64,000 nt of DNA from Streptomyces sp. LUP47B (GTDB lineage Bacteria; Actinomycetota; Actinomycetes; Streptomycetales; Streptomycetaceae), in contig NZ_MJAH01000013.1 of the NCBI RefSeq assembly GCF_001746295.1, positions 17,763 to 81,762 on the forward strand, given 5' to 3'. Below the pieces are notes generated by a model that had not been told where the DNA came from, searched no databases, and was given only the letters and a program-made list of their open reading frames with translations. The number at the start of each line of letters is the position of its first letter. The first letter of the stretch is position 1. Shown here piece by piece: positions 17,801 to 24,254 of this stretch. A program made the translations under genes and the position numbers.

Positions 17801-18122
17801 CGAAGGCCCGGCTGCCGCCGAACCCCTCTGGCGCGACCTCTCCCACCTGGTCGAGCACGACCCCGACATGGAGCCCGTGACACGAGCCCAGGCCCACTGC
17901 TTCCTGGGCTGCGTACTGGCCGACGGCCCGGCGGCGGACCGAGGCCTGTCCGAACTCCTCACCCTCACCCCGGAATGGGACGACCTGGCCTCCTTGGCCG
18001 ACATCCTCACCGAGCTCCTCACCGCCCCGGGGGCGGACCGGTCCTCCCGCACCGCGGCCTGCCTCACTGCGGTGAGCGAGGCGAGGGACGCGATCCAGGC
18101 CCTGTGGTCGGCGAGGAGCTGA
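14805..18122 (+). CDS. STAND-type P-loop ATPase with about twelve TPR repeats
   Basis: An 1105-aa protein. An AAA/NACHT-like ATPase occupies about residues 15-340, with a Walker A at residues 51-58 (GSAGIGKT, Lys57) and a Walker B at about residues 218-228 (WIVLFFDTYE). A winged-helix or linker region (about 340-540) precedes twelve 34-residue TPRs from about residue 545 to 950. This is the architecture of STAND signalling ATPases, in which a repeat sensor holds a P-loop switch inactive. No effector domain is recognisable at either end, so it may act through partners or as a regulator. The repeats show a super-period of three TPRs. It stands alone, divergent from DUF2165 and convergent with an HxlR gene. 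Confidence 0.85.
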   Translation: MAQAEPSAQELILRRTRAGFVGREAERTAFLRNFDIPATDARHRFRFHVHGSAGIGKTSLVQELAQLARERGALTAYVDDGVGSVPEAMETLCREFVDQGRRLKDLERRLATWRDRRREAEAATLAALAPESSPEPASASAGSRMAVDLGLGALEAALPGAGLVTRALPADRLAQGADRLRAGLGARFRNLDDVDLVLTPERVLTPVLLAELRSAASAVPWIVLFFDTYERTGPFLDPWLYDILTKPREHGRLPAAVVVVTAGQRPLDTARWGGLDSVAELPLAPFTETESRRLLAARGVVAEPVVEEVLRLTGGLPVLVSTLAARRLDGPDDVIDPSKSAVERFLKPEPEARRKVAKACALPRRLDEDVFRVLVTSSEDELDAQYAWLTGLPFVAQRGDRLQYHDVVRAQMLRLERLRSRTEWTTRHRRLAEAFAEWREDAGFGRRAEELWADEEWCELRLEEMYHLLCARPPAALAEALRGFVVACREDEVVARRWARMLEEAGDAAGNAVLREWGRLLAAALADEEGGVTRATDLLLARPGLDPAGRAEAHALRGRDLRNRQEYAQALEEYDRAVELDPEQPLAHYGRGVTHQLLEDYPAALAALDRAVELAPDKGWILAERAETYRLASRLDEADADFSRAVALDPTDDIALTGRAVCRHSMGRLDESLADFNRALSIDPEYLWALVRRARLHRARGDLDKAFADLDQAAALAPELAWVASERGDAYRLAERYEEAVAELGRAVSLEPGYASALASRAQSLYELGRYDAALADFDRAVELIPDYAWALTMRSRVRNRLDDQSGMFEDLRRAAEVEPGARWIQVELGWAYWLAGRHDEASAALQAVLAQDPTDDIALAGLGAIHRVRKSYEEALHYLDRAVTADPEYAWAYGRRGRVCLAIGRTEQALSDLDRCVALDAGMTWERGAAIELLLSCGRWEEAGERLAATHSAELDDVRAELHRHHGEWAQARALAERLRTTDPLAGTFQLAMTVHRSEGPAAAEPLWRDLSHLVEHDPDMEPVTRAQAHCFLGCVLADGPAADRGLSELLTLTPEWDDLASLADILTELLTAPGADRSSRTAACLTAVSEARDAIQALWSARS

Positions 18123-18132
18123 GGACGGGGTC

Positions 18133-18546
18133 TCACGCCGACCGCCCGCCGCCCCCGCCCCTCGCGTCATAAGCCCGCCGAGCCTCCCCCACCCTCTCCA
18201 GATTCGGTGACCACTCCGCCAGCGTCGCGAACAACGGGGCCAGGCTGCGGCCCAGTTCGGTGATCTCGTATTCGACCCGGGGCGGGACCTCCGCGTGGTA
18301 CGTGCGGTGGACCAGACCGTCGCGTTCCAGTTGGCGCAGGCGCTGGGTCAGGACCTTGGGGGTGATGGTGGCGATCCGGCGTTCCACTTCCACGAAGCGC
18401 TGACGGCCGTACTCGTGGAGGGTCCAGAGGATCGGTGTGGTCCAGCGGCTGAAGACGATGTCGACCACGGGGGCGATGGGACAGGCGTTCTCCGGGGGGA
18501 CATCGGTCCTGGGTCCGCCACGGCCGTGTGCTGTGGTCTGCGTCAC
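18133..18546 (-). CDS. HxlR-family transcriptional regulator
   Basis: A 137-aa winged-helix regulator: CPIAPVVDIVFSRWTTPILWTL with the family's N-terminal Cys, RFVEVERRIATITPKVLTQRLRQLERDGLVHR as the DNA-binding helices, and PPRVEYEITELGRSLAPLF as the wing. HxlR proteins commonly sense electrophiles or quinones through the N-terminal cysteine. It is divergent from an NmrA-like oxidoreductase gene, and a perfect TAGGTACCTA palindrome lies between them. The C-terminal Gly/Arg-rich tail is low complexity. Confidence 0.92.
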   Translation of the reverse strand: MTQTTAHGRGGPRTDVPPENACPIAPVVDIVFSRWTTPILWTLHEYGRQRFVEVERRIATITPKVLTQRLRQLERDGLVHRTYHAEVPPRVEYEITELGRSLAPLFATLAEWSPNLERVGEARRAYDARGGGGGRSA

Positions 18547-18574
18547 ATCAACCCTCTCCGCTATTACTTTCCTC

Positions 18575-18584
18575 TAGGTACCTA
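18575..18584. promoter_or_regulatory. palindromic HxlR operator candidate
   Basis: TAGGTACCTA is a perfect 10-bp palindrome in the gap between the divergent HxlR and NmrA-like genes. The same GTACCT/AGGTAC half-sites occur at the second HxlR locus in this window (39221-39247), which supports operator function. Confidence 0.6.
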
Positions 18585-18656
18585 CTGTCCTCCCGATAGT
18601 AGCTTCGCCGTGTGTCCACAGGAACCAGTCCAGGGACCTCGGAAAAGGGGAGCAAC

Positions 18657-19481
18657 ATGATCGTGGTGACCGGTGCTACGGGGAACGTCGGGCGGCCCCT
18701 CGTGAGGGAACTCCTCGCGGCAGGGGAGCGGGTGACGGCCGTCTCCCGGCACAGCCCCCCGGAGAACCCGGCAGGGCTGCGGCATCACCGGGCCGACCTC
18801 GCCGCACCTCAGACCCTCAAACCCGCCCTCGACGGGGCCGAAGCGCTCTTCCTCCTGACCTCCGGCGACTTCATGGCACAAGGCGGCAACCTCGACGACG
18901 TCCTCGAAGTCGTCCGGGCCAGTGGTGTCCGGCGGGTCGTGCTGCTGTCCTCGCAGGGCGTCACCACCGGCGACCATCCCTCCGAACTGGAGGACGCCGT
19001 ACGGCGGTCGGGGCTCGACTGGACCATGCTGCGGCCCGCCGGGTTCCACTCCAACACCCTTCAGTGGGCCGGAGCGGTGCACGCCCAGCGGACCGTTTCG
19101 GCGCCCTTCGGGGACGTCGCGCTGCCGACCGTCGATCCCGAGGACATCGCCCAGGTCGCCGCCGTGGCGCTGCGGGATCCCGGCCACGCCGGGCGCGTCC
19201 ACGAACTGACCGGGCCCGCCCCGACATCCCCCCGGCAGCAGACCGCCGCGATCGGGGACGCGCTGGGCGAGCCGGTGCGGTTCGTCGAGCAGACCCGGGG
19301 CGAGGCCAGGGCGGAGATGGTGCGGTTCATGCCGGAGCCGATCGCGGACGCCACCCTCGACATCCTCGGCGACCCGTCACCGGGCCTGCGCCGCGTCAGC
19401 CCGGACGTCGAGCGAGTCCTCGGCCGCCCGCCCCGCAGCTACGCCGAGTGGGCGGCCCGCAACGCCTCCGCCTTCCGGTGA
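18657..19481 (+). CDS. NAD(P)H-binding NmrA-like oxidoreductase
   Basis: A 274-aa atypical short-chain dehydrogenase. The N-terminal nucleotide-binding motif is VVTGATGNVGRPLVRELLAAG, followed by ADLAAPQTLKPALDGAEALFLL and RRVVLLSSQGV. The catalytic Tyr-Lys pair of classical SDRs is not evident, which fits the NmrA/QOR2-like group that senses or reduces with NADPH. It is likely the target of the divergent HxlR regulator, perhaps in quinone detoxification. The start at 18657 has an AAAAGGGGAGC ribosome-binding site. Confidence 0.88.
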   Translation: MIVVTGATGNVGRPLVRELLAAGERVTAVSRHSPPENPAGLRHHRADLAAPQTLKPALDGAEALFLLTSGDFMAQGGNLDDVLEVVRASGVRRVVLLSSQGVTTGDHPSELEDAVRRSGLDWTMLRPAGFHSNTLQWAGAVHAQRTVSAPFGDVALPTVDPEDIAQVAAVALRDPGHAGRVHELTGPAPTSPRQQTAAIGDALGEPVRFVEQTRGEARAEMVRFMPEPIADATLDILGDPSPGLRRVSPDVERVLGRPPRSYAEWAARNASAFR

Positions 19482-19622
19482 CCTGCGGTTTCCGGGCGAT
19501 AGCCGCACTTCGAGGACCAACCGGGTCGCACCTCGCATACCCACACGCCCCCTGAATCTCCCACCCCCCGTCGATTACAGTGCTGAGCGTCGTACATACG
19601 GACGGTCAACAGGGAGGTCTTG

Positions 19623-20741
19623 GTGGGTGCGACAGCCGGGGCCGTCGTCTGGGGGCGTGCCGAGCAGCAGGACTTCCGTAGCCGGGTGCGTGGGACGCTC
19701 CTCGGGGTGGCCGTGGGTGACGCGCTGGGCGCACCGGTCGACGGGCTCGGACTGGACGAGATCCGGGAGGCGTACGGCGCCGAGGGGCTCGTGGACCTCG
19801 GGTTCGGGTACGGCCGACGCGGTGCCGTCACTCATCTCACCCAGCTCAGCCTCTTCACCGTGGACGGGCTCATACGGGCCCAGGTCCGACGGGACACCGG
19901 CGCCTGGCATCCGCCCACCGATCTGCACCGGGCCTATCTGCGCTGGGCCGCCACCCAGCGGGACTGGGGACCCGACGAGCGGCGCAAGGACGACGGCTGG
20001 CTGGCCCGGGAGGAGTGGCTGTACGCCCGCCGCGACCCGACCCGGTCGCTGCTCATCGGGTTCGGCGACGACACCATGGGGACGCTGGAGTCGCCCAAGA
20101 ACCCGAACGAACTCGGGCCCGAGGCCACTGCCCGGTCCGCCGCCTTCGGGCTGCTGGTCGGGTGGGAGCCGCAGCTCGTCGTACAGCTGGCCGTCGAGTG
20201 TGCCGCGCAGACCCACGGGCATCCCGTCGCCTATCTTTCGGCGGGCGCGTACGCCGTTATCGTGCACGCGCTGGCCCTCGGCGACAGTCTCGACGGGGCG
20301 GTGCAGCGGGCGCTCGCACTGCTGACCGCGCGGCCCGGGCACGAGCCCGTGTCGGACGCGCTCCAGCACGCGCTGGGTGCCGTACGGCAGGGGATGCCCA
20401 CGCCGGCGCGGGTGGAGGAACTCGCCGCCGACGGCTCGGCCGACGGGCTGCTGTCCGCCGCCGTGTACTGCGCGCTGGTCGGGGAGGACGTACGGCACGG
20501 TCTCTGCCTCGCCGTGAACCACGACGGGCCCTCCGCCGCGGCCGGGGCGCTCACCGGCGGGCTGCTGGGTGCCCTGCACGGAGAGACGGCCCTCCCGCCG
20601 GCCTGGCTGGCCGAACTGGAGGGCCGTCCCACGCTCCTCGAACTGGCCGACGACTTCGCCATGGAGATGACCCAGGGGCCGGCCCTGCACGGGCCGGCCG
20701 GGGCGTCGCCGGGGTGGCTGGCCCGCTATCCGAGGGCCTGA
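19623..20741 (+). CDS. ADP-ribosylglycohydrolase family protein with altered metal-binding motifs
   Basis: A 372-aa all-helical protein of the ARH/DraG family: GTLLGVAVGDALGAPVDGL at residues 25-43, THGHPVAYLSAGAYAVIV, and CLAVNHDGPSAAAGALTGGLLGALHG near residues 295-320. Active members hold two Mg ions with a TDDTQ motif and a DGDSDS-type motif. Here the first reads VTHLTQLSLFT (His71-Leu72) and the second HDGPSAAAG (Pro303, Ala305), so most ligands are gone. Removal of ADP-ribose is therefore doubtful; an ADP-ribose-binding pseudoenzyme is more likely. GTG at 19623 is preferred over TTG at 19620 by spacing from AGGGAGG. Confidence 0.85.
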   Translation: MGATAGAVVWGRAEQQDFRSRVRGTLLGVAVGDALGAPVDGLGLDEIREAYGAEGLVDLGFGYGRRGAVTHLTQLSLFTVDGLIRAQVRRDTGAWHPPTDLHRAYLRWAATQRDWGPDERRKDDGWLAREEWLYARRDPTRSLLIGFGDDTMGTLESPKNPNELGPEATARSAAFGLLVGWEPQLVVQLAVECAAQTHGHPVAYLSAGAYAVIVHALALGDSLDGAVQRALALLTARPGHEPVSDALQHALGAVRQGMPTPARVEELAADGSADGLLSAAVYCALVGEDVRHGLCLAVNHDGPSAAAGALTGGLLGALHGETALPPAWLAELEGRPTLLELADDFAMEMTQGPALHGPAGASPGWLARYPRA

Positions 20742-20760
20742 CCGGTCCGGTCGGAACTTC

Positions 20761-22341
20761 TCAGTCCTTGACCTTCGTACCGATCACGTCCTCCACACCG
20801 CCCACCGGAGTCGGAATGGCCGCGGCCGCCGCCCCGTCACCGTCCCCGTCCGTGTTGATCTTCTCGATGATCGCGAGGCGCTCCGGGGTGTCCTCGGGCC
20901 TGATGAAGCCGATGAGGATGTAGAGGACCAGGGAGACGGCCAGCGGGATGGAGACCTGGTACTGGAGCGGGACACCGCCGTCGACGTTCCAGTTGATCGG
21001 GTAGTTGACCAGCCAGAAGGCGAGCAGACCCATCGACCAGCTGGTGAGCGCGGCCGTCGGACCGGAGCGGCGGAACGGGCGCAGCAGGCCGAGCATCATC
21101 GGGATGGCCATCGGGCCCATGAGTCCGGCCACCCACTTGATCACGACGGTGATGATGTCCTTGAACGCCGGGGAGTTGACCTGGGTCGCCGCCGCCATCG
21201 ACAGGCCGAGGAAGACGACCGTCGTGATGCGCGCGACCCGCAGGCCCTGACCCTGGTTCCAGCTGCGCGCCCTGCGCCACACCACCGGTGCGCAGTCCCG
21301 GGTGAAGACGGACGCGATCGCGTTGGCGTCGGAGGAGCACATGGCCATCGTGTGCGAGAAGAAGCCGACGATCACCAGGCCCAACAGGCCGTGCGGGAGC
21401 AGCTGTTCGGTCATCAGGCCGTAGGAGTCGGAGCCGTCCGGCTTCTTCGACTGGACCAGCAGCGGCGACATCCACATGGGGAAGAACAGGACGACCGGCC
21501 ACACCAGCCACAGGATCGCCGACAGCCGCGCCGAGCGCTCGGCCTGGTGCGCGTTCGCCGTGGCCATGTAGCGCTGGGCCTGGTTGAGCATGCCGCCGTT
21601 GTACTCGAAGAGCTTGATGAAGAGGAAGGCGAGCAGGAAGACCGTCCCGTACGGGCCCACCAGCGGCTTTCCGTGGCCCTGGAGCGCCGGCTCGTCCCAG
21701 GCGCCGAAGAAGCCGATGCCCTTGTCGTCGAGCTTGAGGACCACGGCGATGAACATCGCGACACCGGCGAGGAGCTGGATGACGAACTGGCCCAACTCCG
21801 TGAGCGCGTCGGCCCACAGACCGCCGATCGTGCAGTAGACGGCCGTGATGCCGCCCGTGATGAGGATGCCCTGGTTGAGCGACAGCCCGGTGAACACCGA
21901 CAACAGGGTCGCGATCGCCGCCCACTTGGCGCCCACGTCCACGATCTTCAGCAGCATGCCCGACCAGGCCAGCGCCTGCTGGGTCTTCAAGTCGTAGCGG
22001 TTCTTGAGGTATTCGAGCGGGGAAGCCACGTGGAGCCGTGAGCGCAGCCGGTTGATACGCGGTGCGAACAGCTTCGAGCCGATCGCGATGCCGAGTGCGA
22101 TGGGGAAGGACCAGGTGACGAAGGATGTGACGCCATATGTGTAGGCGATGCCGGCGTACCCGGTGAACATCACCGCGCTGTAACCCGACATGTGGTGCGA
22201 GATGCCCGACAGCCACCACGGCATCTTGCCGCCTGCCGTGAAGAAGTCGCTGACGTCGTCCACCCGTTTGTGCGACCAGACGCCGATCGCGACCATCACG
22301 CCGAAATAGCCGATGAGCACGGCCCAGTCGAGACCGTTCAT
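20761..22341 (-). CDS. sodium:solute symporter (SSS family)
   Basis: A 526-aa inner-membrane transporter with about 13 membrane helices. The SSS fold is clear: LDWAVLIGYFGVMVAIGVWS, the DFFTAGGKMPWWLSG segment after helix 1, SGYSAVMFTGYAGIAYTYG and the sodium-site region GFFSHTMAMCSSDANAIASV. It should couple sodium entry to uptake of a sugar, polyol or organic acid; the substrate cannot be read. The C-terminal tail is acidic and Ala-rich. GGGAGGG precedes the ATG at 22341. An upstream start at 22386 is possible but adds no conserved residues. Confidence 0.9.
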   Translation of the reverse strand: MNGLDWAVLIGYFGVMVAIGVWSHKRVDDVSDFFTAGGKMPWWLSGISHHMSGYSAVMFTGYAGIAYTYGVTSFVTWSFPIALGIAIGSKLFAPRINRLRSRLHVASPLEYLKNRYDLKTQQALAWSGMLLKIVDVGAKWAAIATLLSVFTGLSLNQGILITGGITAVYCTIGGLWADALTELGQFVIQLLAGVAMFIAVVLKLDDKGIGFFGAWDEPALQGHGKPLVGPYGTVFLLAFLFIKLFEYNGGMLNQAQRYMATANAHQAERSARLSAILWLVWPVVLFFPMWMSPLLVQSKKPDGSDSYGLMTEQLLPHGLLGLVIVGFFSHTMAMCSSDANAIASVFTRDCAPVVWRRARSWNQGQGLRVARITTVVFLGLSMAAATQVNSPAFKDIITVVIKWVAGLMGPMAIPMMLGLLRPFRRSGPTAALTSWSMGLLAFWLVNYPINWNVDGGVPLQYQVSIPLAVSLVLYILIGFIRPEDTPERLAIIEKINTDGDGDGAAAAAIPTPVGGVEDVIGTKVKD

Positions 22342-22467
22342 ATGCGCCCTCCCAGGGATCAGCCCGGCGCTCATCGTGGGCGCCACCGCGTGGACACGAC
22401 AAGCTGGTGTAGGGTCAAAGGGAGGTAAAGATATTCGTGGTGATGGCCTGCGTTCACCTACATGAAC

Positions 22468-23256
22468 TCACCGCATCAGCTCCCCGGCGTTGACCAGCAA
22501 CGACTGTCCGGTGATCGCCCGCGCCCGGTCCGAGGCCAGGAACACCGTCGCGTCCGCCACGTCCGCGTCGGTCGCGAGATCGGGCAGCGCCATCCGTTCG
22601 GTGAGCCGCTTCAGTACGTCCGCCTCCGGCACCTTCTCCGTATGCGCCGTGAACTGCACGTACGCCTGCACCGGCGGCCCCCACATCCAGCCCGGCAACA
22701 CGGTGTTGACCCGGATCCGGTACGGCCCGAGCTCCCGCGCCATCGAGTACATCGCGCTGGTCAGCGCCCCCTTCGAGGCGGCGTACGCGGCCTGCCGCAC
22801 CTGTGAGGGGGCGGCCACGGCCGACTGCGTCCCGACGAACACCACCGAACCGCCGCCCGCCGCCCTCAACCCCGGCAGACAGGCCCGGGTCATCCGCAGC
22901 GACCCCAGGAGGTTCACGTCGATGACCGACTGCCAGGTCGCGAAGTCCGCGTCCTCGAGCCCCCCGAAGTAGCTGTCCCACGCGGCCACCTGCACGACCG
23001 CGTCCAGCCGCCCGAACCGCTCCACCGCCAACTCCGCGAGCCGCACGCACTGTTGCTCGTCGGTGATGTCCGTCGACCGGTACGCCGTGTGCGCCCCGTC
23101 CGGATCGATCTCGGAGGCACTCCTCGCGAGGTTCGCCTCGGTCCGCGCCCCCAGCACGGCGTTCCCGCCGTCCCGTACGACGGCCGCGGCGACCTGATGA
23201 CCGAGCCCGGCGCCGACACCCGACACGACGACGGTCTTCCCGGAGAGAAGTGACAT
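22468..23256 (-). CDS. SDR-family oxidoreductase
   Basis: A 262-aa classical short-chain dehydrogenase. The cofactor motif is VVSGVGAGLGHQVAAAVVRDG at about residues 10-30. The usual NAG is replaced by VAAWDS, followed by the catalytic region VFVGTQSAVAAPSQVRQAAYAASKGAL with Tyr and Lys in YAASK. It reduces or oxidises an alcohol/ketone with NAD(P). It is divergent from an EthD-like gene, and a perfect TCTGACG...CGTCAGA palindrome lies between them, so both are probably under one TetR-type repressor in a small catabolic unit. Confidence 0.9.
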   Translation of the reverse strand: MSLLSGKTVVVSGVGAGLGHQVAAAVVRDGGNAVLGARTEANLARSASEIDPDGAHTAYRSTDITDEQQCVRLAELAVERFGRLDAVVQVAAWDSYFGGLEDADFATWQSVIDVNLLGSLRMTRACLPGLRAAGGGSVVFVGTQSAVAAPSQVRQAAYAASKGALTSAMYSMARELGPYRIRVNTVLPGWMWGPPVQAYVQFTAHTEKVPEADVLKRLTERMALPDLATDADVADATVFLASDRARAITGQSLLVNAGELMR

Positions 23257-23286
23257 AACCGGCGGCCTCCCTGCTCTGGCGCATTA

Positions 23287-23303
23287 TCTGACGGAGCGTC
23301 AGA
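23287..23303. promoter_or_regulatory. palindromic operator TCTGACG-GAG-CGTCAGA
   Basis: Seven-base arms form a perfect palindrome around GAG in the 79-bp gap between divergent SDR and EthD-like genes. The layout is typical of TetR-family repressor sites. No TetR gene is adjacent, so the regulator would act in trans. Confidence 0.6.
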
Positions 23304-23335
23304 GTATGGGCGAGCGCTGAAGGAGGGAAGGTCCC

Positions 23336-24175
23336 ATGTCAGAAGAGACCCACAGCGAGACGTACGCCGAACTGGCCGCCGTAGGACCCTACGGAGTCCG
23401 CCCCGGCCACGCGCTGATCACCATGGTCGAACCGCATCCCGGCCACGAGTACGCCTACAACCGCTGGTACGAGGACGATCACTTCATCGCGGGAGCGATG
23501 GCCATGCCCTGGATGTACGCAGGACGCCGCTGGGTGGCCACCCGCGACCTGCAACTCCTGCGCGTCCCGGAGAAGTCGGCGGTGGCCCAGCCGGTGACGG
23601 CGGGCTGCTATCTCACCACCTACTGGGTCACCGACGGCCGCTACGACGACCACATGAAGTGGACGGTGGCCATCAACAAGCGCCTCAACCGCGACGCCCG
23701 CGTGTACCGCGACCGCACGCACGTCTTCACGGCGTTCCAGGACCACGAGTCCACGGTCTACCGCGACGGCGCGGCGGGCCCGAGGGACTTCCACGCCCTG
23801 GACCACCCGTACCGGGGCCTGGTGCTGGAGGTGATCGACGCGGAATCCCCGGAGCGGCGGCGGGAGTTGCTGGAGTGGCTGGTCGCGCGACACCTGCCGA
23901 AGAGCGTGACGGGCTCCCCGGCGGCGATGGTGACCGTCTTCCGCCCGACCCCCCTCCCCGGCGACCGCATGACCTACGTGAAGCAGGTCGAGGGCGTCGA
24001 CACCCGCCTCACGCTGCTGTGGTTCCTGGAGACGGACCCGAGGGAGTGCTGGGACCCCTGGTTCACGGGCCTGGAGGAGAAGATCACGGAGTCGGGACTC
24101 GGACGAGTGGAACTGCTGGCGCCCTTCGTCCCGACAGTTCCGGGCACGGACAAATACGTGGACCAGCTGCGCTGA
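23336..24175 (+). CDS. EthD-like dimeric alpha-beta barrel protein
   Basis: A 279-aa cytosolic protein with two apparent ferredoxin-like halves. The first contains HALITMVEPHPGHEYAYNRW and YEDDHFIAGAMAMPWMYAGRR, an EthD-like pattern in which small hydrophobic substrates bind between strands. The second (from about residue 165) begins RGLVLEVIDAESPERRRELL and MVTVFRPTPLPGDRMTYVK. Such proteins appear with SDRs and acyl-CoA enzymes in steroid, polyketide or aromatic catabolism. No catalytic residue set is evident. The ATG at 23336 has GGAGGG upstream. Confidence 0.7.
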   Translation: MSEETHSETYAELAAVGPYGVRPGHALITMVEPHPGHEYAYNRWYEDDHFIAGAMAMPWMYAGRRWVATRDLQLLRVPEKSAVAQPVTAGCYLTTYWVTDGRYDDHMKWTVAINKRLNRDARVYRDRTHVFTAFQDHESTVYRDGAAGPRDFHALDHPYRGLVLEVIDAESPERRRELLEWLVARHLPKSVTGSPAAMVTVFRPTPLPGDRMTYVKQVEGVDTRLTLLWFLETDPRECWDPWFTGLEEKITESGLGRVELLAPFVPTVPGTDKYVDQLR

Positions 24176-24177
24176 CC

Positions 24178-24240
24178 CAGGGGCGCGGGGCTGTGTCGAT
24201 ATGCGGCTCCGCCGCGCGGGCGCGACCAGCCACGACGGCG
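24178..24240. repeat. Streptomyces-type dispersed GC-rich palindromic repeat
   Basis: The gap between convergent genes holds GGGGCGCGGGGCTGTG, an inverted GCGGCTCCGCCGC core and GCGCGACCAGCCACGACGG. The closing block recurs at 31962-31986, and shorter cores recur in other gaps of this window. It probably acts as a bidirectional terminator or REP-like element. Confidence 0.65.
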
Positions 24241-24254
24241 CAGAAGCCAAGCAA

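Noticed and set aside
14979..18170. 1063-codon minus-strand reading frame opposite the STAND/TPR gene
   Set aside because: The plus strand has a clear P-loop and TPR repeats; the minus reading mirrors those repeats and has no domain.
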